In this document: one piece after another, positions 23,760 through 30,588 of the stretch
Layout: each line of letters begins with the position of its first letter
How positions within the stretch are numbered: position 1 is the first letter of the stretch
Source of the DNA: a virus
DNA length: 64,000 bases
Virus record (IMG/VR): IMGVR_UViG_3300042294_004068
Span: 46,922-110,921 of that record
Direction: 5' to 3' (one strand)
Notes under the pieces: model-generated
What the model saw: only the letters and a program-made list of their open reading frames with translations
Database searches by the model: none
What the model was told of the DNA's origin: nothing
Position numbers and translations under genes: made by a program

Positions 23760-24335
23760 ATGACATATCCCAACTGGTTTGAAAATGATGGTCAAGAGAA
23801 CTTTAAAAACCATCTACTAGAGTTTTTAAATAAACCTGCTCGAATGTTGCAAATAGGCGCATACACAGGGGATGCTTCTGTGTGGCTTTGGGACAACATA
23901 TTACGTCACAACCCAGACTCGGTGTTGATTGATGTAGACACGTGGGAGGGTTCTGACGAACCTGTTCATAATCAGATGAACTGGGAGTCTGTAGAAAGTT
24001 TTTATGATGTAAAAACTTTAGTAGGGCAGCAGAGCAAAAAAATTATTAAAGTCAAGTCTACAAGTGATTGGTTTTTTAAAAATAATTTAGAGAAGTATGA
24101 CTTTGTGTATGTTGATGGGGATCATACTTCCTATGGTGTAATAAAAGATGCAATAAGCGCTTACGAGTGTTTAAATGTAAATGGAATAATAGCTTTTGAT
24201 GATTATCAATGGTCCGCTGGGCTTGGCTATTTAAATGAGCCAAAGTTGGCAATAGATGCCTTTAATGCAGTTTATTCGGACCGACTCGAACTTTTAGTTG
24301 ACGGATATCAGCGTTGGTATAGGAAGACAAGGTAG
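23760..24335 (+). CDS. Class I SAM-dependent methyltransferase
   Basis: A 191-residue Rossmann-type methyltransferase of the Methyltransf_24 kind. Motif I is MLQIGAYTGD (about residues 29-38), followed by an acidic strand SVLIDVDTWEG and the characteristic FVYVDGDHTSYGVIKDA near residue 115, with a later IIAFDDYQW. Relatives typically methylate sugars or small molecules and sit in glycan biosynthesis clusters. Here the gene lies directly upstream of a glycosyltransferase and a halogenase, after the fiber genes, with a clear AAAGGAC ribosome site. Methylation of a virion or host glycan, or of an intermediate handled by the neighbouring enzymes, is a reasonable inference; the substrate is unknown. 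Confidence 0.8.
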   Translation: MTYPNWFENDGQENFKNHLLEFLNKPARMLQIGAYTGDASVWLWDNILRHNPDSVLIDVDTWEGSDEPVHNQMNWESVESFYDVKTLVGQQSKKIIKVKSTSDWFFKNNLEKYDFVYVDGDHTSYGVIKDAISAYECLNVNGIIAFDDYQWSAGLGYLNEPKLAIDAFNAVYSDRLELLVDGYQRWYRKTR

Positions 24336-24344
24336 GATGCTCAC

Positions 24345-25421
24345 ATGAAAGTAGCTATATACACAATCGCATTAAATGAACGACAGTTTGTTGATAAATG
24401 GTATGAAGCTTCAAAAGAAGCTGATTACTTGTTAATAGCCGATACAGGCTCCACAGACGGCACCGTTGAGCGTGCAAAAGAGCTTGGAATTAATGTAGTC
24501 GATGTTCGAGTATCCCCTTGGCGTTTTGATGATGCTAGAAACGCAGCAATGGCAGCTTTACCAATCGATATTGATATGTGTATCTCCCTTGATATGGATG
24601 AAGTAATTACTCCTAACTGGCGTCCATTGCTTGAAGCTGCATGGCAACGTGGAGTAACACGTCCTCGCTATAAGCATATTTGGTCTTGGAATGATGATGG
24701 GACTCCAGGTTTGGAGTTTAGCTATGACCACATTCATACTCGTAAAAATTATCGTTGGCGTCACCCAGTGCATGAGTGTTTATATGTATACGGACGCGAG
24801 GAAGTACAAGAGTGGATTGAAGGTTTAGAGACTCACCACCACCCAGACCCAACAAAGTCGCGCTCTCAGTATCTACCGTTGTTAGCTCTTTCTGTTCAAG
24901 AAGATCCATATAACGACCGCAATGCGTTCTACTATGGTCGAGAACTTTATTTTTATGGTCGCTACCAAGAAGCAGCAGTAGAGCTAAAGCGACATCTTGA
25001 ACTCCCAACAGCTCGGTGGGCACCAGAGCGTGCTGCATCAATGCGCTTTATTGGTAAGAGTCTTCCTGCAGAAGCAGAGATTTGGTTTCGTAAAGCTATC
25101 GATCAAGCTCCAGGACGACGTGAACCTTTTGTTGATTTAGCAGAGTTGTACTATCAACGTAAAGATTGGCAGAAGTGTTATGAAGCTGCTAAAGATGCTA
25201 TTGCCATTGCTGAGAAACCTTTAGAGTATTTGTGCGAAGCAAAAGCATGGGGAGCAGCCCCGCACGATTTTGCTGCAATTTCTGCTTACTATTTAGGTAA
25301 GTTTGAAGAAGCAGTGGAGCATGCAAAGAACGCTTTTAGCATCGAGCCAGATAATGAAAGACTTGCAGAAAATCTTAAATTTTGTCTTAGCGCTGTAAAT
25401 CCAGAAGAAAAGAGTGTCTAG
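24345..25421 (+). CDS. Family 2 glycosyltransferase with C-terminal TPR repeats
   Basis: A 358-residue protein. The GT-A fold is marked by an N-terminal IYTIALNE strand, the nucleotide-binding DTGSTDGT (residues 33-40) and a DMDE metal motif (83-86). A HPVHECL segment follows, typical of SPBc2-like and tetratricopeptide glycosyltransferases. From about residue 210 onward the chain is helical with TPR-like pairs (for example FVDLAELYYQRKDWQKCYEAA and YYLGKFEEAVEHAKNAFSIEP). TPR-fused GT2 enzymes often glycosylate proteins. Threonine-rich collagen shafts encoded upstream are possible acceptors. The gene is 9 bases after the methyltransferase and its stop overlaps the halogenase GTG by one base, so the three are probably co-translated. 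Confidence 0.85.
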   Translation: MKVAIYTIALNERQFVDKWYEASKEADYLLIADTGSTDGTVERAKELGINVVDVRVSPWRFDDARNAAMAALPIDIDMCISLDMDEVITPNWRPLLEAAWQRGVTRPRYKHIWSWNDDGTPGLEFSYDHIHTRKNYRWRHPVHECLYVYGREEVQEWIEGLETHHHPDPTKSRSQYLPLLALSVQEDPYNDRNAFYYGRELYFYGRYQEAAVELKRHLELPTARWAPERAASMRFIGKSLPAEAEIWFRKAIDQAPGRREPFVDLAELYYQRKDWQKCYEAAKDAIAIAEKPLEYLCEAKAWGAAPHDFAAISAYYLGKFEEAVEHAKNAFSIEPDNERLAENLKFCLSAVNPEEKSV

Positions 25422-26929
25422 TGAAATTTGTAGTCTGTGGTGGTGGAACAGCTGGATGGCTTACCGCTTTAACCATTCACTCTAGTAATCCAAAGTTTCA
25501 TGAAGTAGTGGTTATAGAATCACAAAAAATAGGAATTATTGGAGCTGGAGAGGCTACAAGCGGTTTTCTCTACGATGTATTAGATGGCTCTACTTTATTT
25601 GGAAATAATCAAACAATGAACCCAAACAAAGTGGCTTTTGATTTTGCAGAGTTTGCTAAAAAAGTCGATGCTGTACCTAAGTACGCACTTAAACACATCA
25701 ACTGGGCTAAAGACAAAGGCTCTTATTGGGCACCAATTAACGGCTCAGAAACTTCTAAGCGCTCTCCTGACCATCTATTTAATTATGTTGTAACAGAGTT
25801 TGGTCCTGAAAAAGCTTATCTATCTTCTGTATTAGGGCAGTCTTATGATCTAAATAAACTTCCGCCAGCGGGTGGAGGTTATGGGTTTCAGTTTGATGCC
25901 CATAAAGTAGCTAAATTTTTACGAGAGTATATAACTACAACCACAAAAACTACTCATATAGATTCAATTATCAAGGATGTTACTGTTACTAGCGATGGTC
26001 TAGTTGAAAGCGTAATTATCGAAGATGGTCAAGTCATTGAAGGAGATTTTTTCATTGACGCTACTGGATTTGTTAGATTGTTGGCAAACAAGGTCGGGAT
26101 TGGGTGGACAGACTACAAAAACCAACTTCTTGTAGATAGAGCTATGCCTTTTATAGTTCCATACAAAGAAGAAGAAAAAGTACAACCTGTAACAGTTGCA
26201 GAAGCTCTTTCTTCTGGTTGGATGTGGCGAACTCCTACAGGAGGCCGCCGAGGTTGTGGGTATGTCTACAGCAGTGCGTTTATTTCTGAGGATGAAGCTC
26301 AAAAAGAAGCTGAAAAAATTATGGGGCACCCTATTGAGCCAATTAAGCATATTAAATATGAATCAGGCCGAGTGGACCAATTTTGGAAAGGCAATGTTTT
26401 GGTAGTTGGCCTTGCAAGCTCTTTTATTGAACCTTTAGAGGCAACCAGTATTCATGCAACTATTATGCAAATTTTTAGTTTCTGTCAAGAGTATCTTTCA
26501 GATACAAAAGAAAAAACTTTAAACCCTGCTTCAATACAAAAATACAACGCTAAAACTGAAAAAATGTATGAGTATTATAAAGACTTCACGGTGTTCCACT
26601 ATCAAGGTGGAAGAGAAGATTCCGAGTTTTGGAAAACTATTAAGTTCGACAAGATTACCTCTCCTGCTGTAGAAAACTACATCGAGAGGTCAAAGAGTAG
26701 AATTCCTAGTGCTTTACATTTTATGGATTTTTGGGGTGTAGATTCTCTATGGAAGTGGACCTTAGCTGGTCTTGGGTATGTTTCAAGAGAACAAGCAATG
26801 AGTGAGTTGAAACAATTTGATCAATTTGAATTTGCTCAAGCTCAATACAGAGCATTTAGAGAAGACATGAGAAAAATTCATGAAAATAGTAGACCTTTTG
26901 AGATGAATCCCAAAGACTTTATTATTTAA
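25421..26929 (+). CDS. Flavin-dependent tryptophan-halogenase-family protein
   Basis: A 502-residue protein of the tryptophan 7-halogenase family. The FAD-binding GGGTAGW motif is at residues 7-13, and GAGEAT lies at about 41-46. Lys87 (in PKYALKHINW) falls, by eye alignment, where the catalytic lysine of RebH/PrnA sits. The diagnostic WxWxIP motif appears as WMWRTP (residues 267-272), with Thr in place of Ile. FIEPLEATS (335-343) carries the expected Glu337 and halide-loop residues. Length is normal for the family. It starts with GTG overlapping the upstream TAG. Known phage relatives include the cyanophage enzyme VirX1, which halogenates small molecules in vitro. Partner flavin reductase is not in the window. 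The biological substrate cannot be read from sequence; tyrosine or tryptophan in virion protein, or a host metabolite, are options. Confidence 0.88.
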   Translation: MKFVVCGGGTAGWLTALTIHSSNPKFHEVVVIESQKIGIIGAGEATSGFLYDVLDGSTLFGNNQTMNPNKVAFDFAEFAKKVDAVPKYALKHINWAKDKGSYWAPINGSETSKRSPDHLFNYVVTEFGPEKAYLSSVLGQSYDLNKLPPAGGGYGFQFDAHKVAKFLREYITTTTKTTHIDSIIKDVTVTSDGLVESVIIEDGQVIEGDFFIDATGFVRLLANKVGIGWTDYKNQLLVDRAMPFIVPYKEEEKVQPVTVAEALSSGWMWRTPTGGRRGCGYVYSSAFISEDEAQKEAEKIMGHPIEPIKHIKYESGRVDQFWKGNVLVVGLASSFIEPLEATSIHATIMQIFSFCQEYLSDTKEKTLNPASIQKYNAKTEKMYEYYKDFTVFHYQGGREDSEFWKTIKFDKITSPAVENYIERSKSRIPSALHFMDFWGVDSLWKWTLAGLGYVSREQAMSELKQFDQFEFAQAQYRAFREDMRKIHENSRPFEMNPKDFII

Positions 26930-27470
26930 GTTGTTGCTTCTTAAGTTTTTTAGCTAAACGTTTCTTTTCTAGCTTTAAAGCTTTTTTCTCTCGAATGCGT
27001 GCTCTTTTTTCAGATTTATCAATACGCTCTTGTTTATAAGCTTCAATAGCATTTACGCTAGTTCGACTGCGCCAAGAAAAGCCACACACCGTACATGTGA
27101 CTATCTTGGCGACAGTCCACCTACCACCACCAGGAATTTCCTGAGAACTTGTTTCCAGCTTTGAAGGACGTGCTGAGCAATAAGGACAGTGCGGGTATCT
27201 ACGGCGTTTTATCTCTTCACCCTTATAAGAAACAGAAAGTGCTCGACGTATTTCACTTTCGTCTTTGCCGCCCCATGTGCCCCAAATTTGTCGGTGCTCT
27301 AAAGCCCACTGCAGACATTGCGCTCTTACGGGACATTCATAGCAAAGATTTTTTGCATCATATTTTTGCTTTGGGTCTTTGGAGAAAAACCAGTCTCTAT
27401 AATGATTATTTCCTGGCTGAGCACAAAGGGCTTCAGACTGCCATTCTATGTTATTAGCTGGTTTCCACAC
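26922..27470 (-). CDS. WhiB-like iron-sulfur regulator with extra zinc-ribbon
   Basis: A 182-residue protein. The N-terminal Wbl domain has Cys16, Cys43, Cys46 and Cys52 (C...CxxCxxxxxC) for a 4Fe-4S cluster, followed by the typical GTWGG turn (64-68). Unlike most Wbl proteins (80-130 residues) it continues with a second Cys pair set, Cys95/Cys98 and Cys126/Cys129, which looks like a zinc ribbon, and a very basic Lys-rich tail that could bind DNA or RNA. The start is GTG, since the overlapping ATG is out of frame. It is the last gene of the leftward unit; its 3' end overlaps the halogenase gene by 8 bases on the opposite strand. Wbl proteins are actinobacterial, so this indicates host group. 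It may redirect host sigma factor activity. Confidence 0.88.
   Translation of the reverse strand: MWKPANNIEWQSEALCAQPGNNHYRDWFFSKDPKQKYDAKNLCYECPVRAQCLQWALEHRQIWGTWGGKDESEIRRALSVSYKGEEIKRRRYPHCPYCSARPSKLETSSQEIPGGGRWTVAKIVTCTVCGFSWRSRTSVNAIEAYKQERIDKSEKRARIREKKALKLEKKRLAKKLKKQQLK
26926..26951 (+). terminator. Weak hairpin with T-run at the convergent junction
   Basis: TTAAG (26926-26930) can pair with CTTAA (26940-26944), followed by six T (26946-26951). The stem is only five A/T-rich pairs and overlaps both convergent stop codons, so it is at best a feeble terminator for the rightward unit. Confidence 0.2.
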
Positions 27471-27477
27471 ACATTAG

Positions 27478-27536
27478 ACTATATACTATAAAACCATAAA
27501 ATAAGTAAGCAACACACTATAAACTATAAAACTATA
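27478..27536 (-). promoter_or_regulatory. Cluster of five ACTATA (TATAGT) hexamers upstream of the whiB-like gene
   Basis: The hexamer ACTATA on the + strand (TATAGT in the leftward direction) occurs at 27478-27483, 27485-27490, 27516-27521, 27523-27528 and 27531-27536. Spacing is in near-helical pairs of 7, 7 and 8 bases separated by 26-31. The 61-base gap is otherwise A/T-rich. TATAGT is close to a -10 hexamer, and repeated copies could be a promoter with operator sites controlling the WhiB-like gene. No clear -35 box is seen. Confidence 0.4.
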
Positions 27537-27870
27537 ATTCAACCCAAGTGAACTCAAAAACTTCTTCTACGTACTCACCGTATTCGGTTTCACCATTTGC
27601 ATCACAGAAGGTGTAATTATTTTCTCCTTCTATAATACCTGCCCAACCAATTTCTACATGTGAATCCACAATTGAATTAAACCCATCTGACAGAGAATCG
27701 ACTATGCCGTCTCTTTGTAGTGTTGATGCTAGACCCCTGCGAACTAATTCATTTTCAAGATCAACATGCTCTTTAGTATAATAAATGCTATCAGTGTAAA
27801 GTTTTTGTTCAATGTAGCCTTCACCGTCCCAGTGAATCCAAAGAGACTCGCCAATTCTTTTATCCTTCAT
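27532..27870 (-). CDS. Unknown acidic 112-residue protein
   Basis: Begins MKDKRIGESLWIHWDGEGYI and ends EEVFEFTWVEL; strongly acidic with many aromatic residues and one Cys. No membrane segment and no known motif. It lies 2 bases downstream of the Cys-pair protein in the leftward unit and is probably co-transcribed with it. Position near regulators at the end of the DNA-metabolism segment suggests a small host-takeover or regulatory protein, but nothing in the sequence proves that. Confidence 0.65.
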   Translation of the reverse strand: MKDKRIGESLWIHWDGEGYIEQKLYTDSIYYTKEHVDLENELVRRGLASTLQRDGIVDSLSDGFNSIVDSHVEIGWAGIIEGENNYTFCDANGETEYGEYVEEVFEFTWVEL

Positions 27871-27872
27871 GA

Positions 27873-28193
27873 CTACTCCCTATCTTCCCCATAATAGCCA
27901 CCAAGCTCGTCTTCTTGGTATTCATCTTCCTCATATGCTCGAGATTCTTCAGACTCGGCAGAGAAGACAATCTTGTGTTCTTTTACATCAAAGATCCCAG
28001 CAATTGTGATTTTCCCACAGACGGAGCAGCTTTCAACTGTCCCTGTATTTATCTTTTGAGGTACATCCACACCTGACAAAGCCATTTTAATGTTGCCGTA
28101 GTCGTCCATACTGTGTGGCTCCCAGCGGGCGTGCTCTTTTAGCCAGCACTGCTCGCAGACTGGTGTAGGAGTGACTATAGGTCCACCGCTCAT
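27873..28193 (-). CDS. Small protein with two Cys pairs, possible zinc-binding
   Basis: A 106-residue protein with CEQC (Cys13, Cys16) and CSVC (Cys56, Cys59), the arrangement of a split zinc ribbon. The last 35 residues are very acidic (Glu/Asp/Tyr-rich). The N-terminal region CEQCWLKEHARWEP.S resembles small Cys-pair proteins common in actinophages. It starts 9 bases after the second WhiB-like gene. Zinc binding is inferred from the cysteines; any nucleic acid or protein partner is unknown. Confidence 0.65.
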   Translation of the reverse strand: MSGGPIVTPTPVCEQCWLKEHARWEPHSMDDYGNIKMALSGVDVPQKINTGTVESCSVCGKITIAGIFDVKEHKIVFSAESEESRAYEEDEYQEDELGGYYGEDRE

Positions 28194-28202
28194 ACAATAA
28201 TT

Positions 28203-28481
28203 TTACGCTGTTTTCTTATAAGGGAATGGCTTACGTTTACTCTTTATATGCTTTCTATCAACAGGGCTTAAACCGCCCCACATACCAAATTCTTCATTTT
28301 CTAGCCCCCATAAAGCACATTCAACAAGATGTGCACAACTCTTGCATATCTTTCTTGCACCTTCGTAATTTATTTCTGGTGTTCCAGGCAGATTTGGTTC
28401 ATCTCTATCTTCAGAAAAAAAGAAGTTTCCTCCTACCTGAGCACAAAGTGGGTCTTCATACTGCCAAGGAGGACGAATCAT
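28203..28481 (-). CDS. WhiB-like iron-sulfur regulator (second copy)
   Basis: A compact 92-residue Wbl protein. Cys13, Cys46, Cys49 and Cys55 give the C...CxxCxxxxxC cluster-binding pattern, and GMWGG (66-70) is the conserved turn after it. The end is basic (RKHIKSKRKPFPYKK). The 32-residue gap between the first two cysteines holds an insertion compared with short host WhiB proteins. The two phage Wbl proteins are clearly different, so they may have separate targets. Wbl proteins bind the housekeeping sigma factor in actinobacteria, and phage versions such as WhiBTM4 inhibit host WhiB function; the same role here is inference. Confidence 0.88.
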   Translation of the reverse strand: MIRPPWQYEDPLCAQVGGNFFFSEDRDEPNLPGTPEINYEGARKICKSCAHLVECALWGLENEEFGMWGGLSPVDRKHIKSKRKPFPYKKTA

Positions 28482-28488
28482 TTAAAAC

Positions 28489-28797
28489 TTATCCCTTCTT
28501 CTTCTTGTCTTCTCGAAGTCCTACTTCATAACCACATCCAGCATAACCAGCAATATCAATCCATGTGTCTGGTTGGAACTCACCTTTATTTGCATAGCGA
28601 GCCATTTTCAAACCAACCATCATCATTGCTACATCTTCGTTTGAAATAGGGATTCCTAGAATTACAGACCAAATTTTTGCTGTTCGGTCAAAATTATCTT
28701 CAGGGTCCCCATAATTAGTGTTTCTATCAGTAGAGATAATACGAGCTGCTTCTCTAAGAGCTTCTATGCGTGGGGGAGTTACTTCATTTTCCGACAT
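28489..28797 (-). CDS. DUF6378-type phage protein
   Basis: A 102-residue protein with the family pattern EALREAARIISTDRNTNYG, then DPEDNF, DVAMMMVGLKMARYA, DTWIDIAGYAGCG. This layout (AA.I...DR...YG..E.NF, W.D.AGYA) is the DUF6378 family, widespread in phages of many hosts and usually near replication or nucleotide-metabolism genes. Its function is not established. Start and upstream gene overlap by 14 bases, so translation is probably coupled. Confidence 0.75.
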   Translation of the reverse strand: MSENEVTPPRIEALREAARIISTDRNTNYGDPEDNFDRTAKIWSVILGIPISNEDVAMMMVGLKMARYANKGEFQPDTWIDIAGYAGCGYEVGLREDKKKKG

Positions 28798-29035
28798 CTT
28801 TTACCTTCGCAATCACTTGTGCAGAGTATTCGTATACAGACGTAATGTCTTCTTTTTGTGTGACTATTAGTTCGTAATTGACTTGTTGAAAATTTTCTGG
28901 GGTGTCTTCTTCGTCAAAAAAATCATCTCCCTCGTCATTAGTCCCTAAAAATTTTGCAATAGCTATGTCAGCTTTTTCACGAAGCTCTTCATAACTATCA
29001 CCTTGAACTGTTAGATTCAAGGTAATACTTTTCAT
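28784..29035 (-). CDS. Unknown 83-residue protein
   Basis: Begins MKSITLNLTVQGDSYEELRE. The predicted beta-alpha start, an acidic middle (DEGDDFFDEEDTPE) and a beta strand ending suggest a small ferredoxin-like fold, but no family is recognised. The ATG overlaps the stop of the preceding gene in the ATGA style, and its end overlaps the DUF6378 gene, so it is embedded in a coupled cluster. Confidence 0.6.
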   Translation of the reverse strand: MKSITLNLTVQGDSYEELREKADIAIAKFLGTNDEGDDFFDEEDTPENFQQVNYELIVTQKEDITSVYEYSAQVIAKVKDVGK

Positions 29036-29454
29036 GTCAAGACCAGCTTCTCTAATTTAGCTGGTGGGTAGTGAGCCCCGTCAAGAATAGGTTCTTTACC
29101 ATCATTACTTTTAATAATGACGTCTCCGTACCTAACACCCACAACAACGCCTCGACGTCCGTTGTGAATCGGCCCAAGTTCTCCATCAAAAGCATCAGCT
29201 TTGACTCGTACTTGTTCGGCTACTTTAATGAAACCTGCTTGTACTGGAATCCAAGTTTCATTTTTATTTTCTTTAACAACAATGTGACCTTTTGCTAGTG
29301 AAGCAAACATATCAATTGCTTTATTTTTAAATTCAGGAGTAAGGTCTAAAGACTCAATCAGTTCAATTAATTTCATTGTGGCATCGCCAACTGGCTTTCT
29401 TACCTTAGCTGCCTGTAATTGGGACTTAACCCAATCCATGTCTAAGTTTGACAT
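29032..29454 (-). CDS. Unknown 140-residue protein with possible SH3/KOW-like end
   Basis: The first 70 residues are helical (MSNLDMDWVKSQLQAAKVRK, then LIELIESLDLTPEF). The last 60 hold a small-barrel-like pattern: QVRVKADAFDG, GRRGVVVGVRYGDVIIKS, followed by AHYPPAKLEKL. A pattern of V.V...F....G....G..G.VV.V is reminiscent of SH3- or KOW-like domains. A strong AAAGGAGGT ribosome site (29458-29466) precedes the ATG, the best in this cluster, suggesting high expression and a new translation start for the downstream coupled genes. Confidence 0.6.
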   Translation of the reverse strand: MSNLDMDWVKSQLQAAKVRKPVGDATMKLIELIESLDLTPEFKNKAIDMFASLAKGHIVVKENKNETWIPVQAGFIKVAEQVRVKADAFDGELGPIHNGRRGVVVGVRYGDVIIKSNDGKEPILDGAHYPPAKLEKLVLT

Positions 29455-29503
29455 TTGACCTCCTTTCTTAAAGTGTATTAGTTTTTAGTTGTTTAGTAAA
29501 GGT

Positions 29504-30517
29504 TTAAGCTAACTGTTTTAGTGTTTTAGTTAATTTTTCGTTTATATCATCTTGGCTAGGAAGTTGATCAAGATATGATTGTTTTTGACTAAACGCTAGT
29601 TCTGTCCGTTCCACCGTGTCCATAAGCTCTACGCTTGTTGCAAGATGTCTCCACTCTTCTCCCATATACCCCGTGATTTTCCAATCGTGAACTACAGGAA
29701 CCCCCTGAGATAGAGATTGAGCAAGTGCAGGAGACCACCAAGATTCATTATTTCTATAGGTAGGTACAATCGTTCCGACTGCTCCACGGATATGAGTGAG
29801 AGTCTCTGATTCAACTTCCCAAACGTCTTGTTTGATTGGGACAACCTTTTTTGTCAGCATTTGAGCGTAGCTTTTTCCAGAAGAATTAAAAGAATCGCAC
29901 ACCCAATACTCGTCACTGAGGTAGTAGTTTTTTGTTTTTTCTGGCTGAAGAAGGATGTACGAATCCACACTTACGCCTACTAGGCTTTCTGCAGAAAGAT
30001 TAGGAAGATATTTAGTTAGTAGGTCTGCAGTTGACCATGGGTAGGATGGGTAAAAAGTTGTGGGCCACGGTTCATTACTCAGATATTCAACAAAACTTTT
30101 AATCTCGGCTTTAAGCTCTGGATTGTCTACAACATCAGAATAACTTTTTCTTCTGTCATAAAAACTTTTAAAAGTTGACGCCTCGGTGGTCCAAGCATTT
30201 AGAGACGGAGGAATTTTAAAACTCTCTGGGGCATCAATTAAAAGAGATAGGTTTCCTATTTCTTTACACTTATTTGCTGTTATAAAAGCAGGATAAATTT
30301 TGTTAGCAGAGATGCTGGTTGTTGGGGCAATACCAACTATTACCAAATCAAACTTTTCTAGATAAGACTTTTCCCAGTTAATTTGAGGGGAGGCAAAAGT
30401 AACGTCAACGCCAGCATTTTTAAAATTTTGACCTAATAAGTTACTAAAAGTAGGAGTTCTCTCTGCATGCTTTTTAGACGCTTGCTGTGCAGTACATCCA
30501 GTAATTAAAACTTTCAT
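29504..30517 (-). CDS. Possible GT-B glycosyltransferase
   Basis: A 337-residue protein when started at the second ATG (30517). I choose it because the AAAGGAC ribosome site sits just before it, and MKVLITGCTA is a natural beginning of a Rossmann fold; the ATG at 30532 would place this site inside the gene. The N-terminal half has TGCTAQQ and LVIVGIAP strands. The C-terminal half has a PALAQSLSQGVPVVHDW segment like the E/D-A...G.PV..s.. motif of GT-B donors. The family call is tentative. Modification of DNA or virion sugar is possible. It follows a strong hairpin after the SSB-like gene. Confidence 0.5.
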   Translation of the reverse strand: MKVLITGCTAQQASKKHAERTPTFSNLLGQNFKNAGVDVTFASPQINWEKSYLEKFDLVIVGIAPTTSISANKIYPAFITANKCKEIGNLSLLIDAPESFKIPPSLNAWTTEASTFKSFYDRRKSYSDVVDNPELKAEIKSFVEYLSNEPWPTTFYPSYPWSTADLLTKYLPNLSAESLVGVSVDSYILLQPEKTKNYYLSDEYWVCDSFNSSGKSYAQMLTKKVVPIKQDVWEVESETLTHIRGAVGTIVPTYRNNESWWSPALAQSLSQGVPVVHDWKITGYMGEEWRHLATSVELMDTVERTELAFSQKQSYLDQLPSQDDINEKLTKTLKQLA

Positions 30518-30540
30518 AATGTCCTTTTTCATTTATGTGA

Positions 30541-30573
30541 AGAGCCACCCAACGCTAAACGTTGGGCGGCTCT
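30541..30573 (-). terminator. Strong hairpin downstream of the SSB-like gene
   Basis: Arms of 14 bases (30541-30554 and 30560-30573) surround a 5-base loop. In leftward RNA the only imperfection is a G.U pair; on the other strand it would be an A-C mismatch, so the structure is best formed in leftward transcripts. It starts 16 bases after the SSB-like stop codon. No U-run follows, so it may be a U-less terminator or an mRNA 3'-end stabiliser. Confidence 0.65.
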
Positions 30574-30588
30574 AACACAGATGTCACC

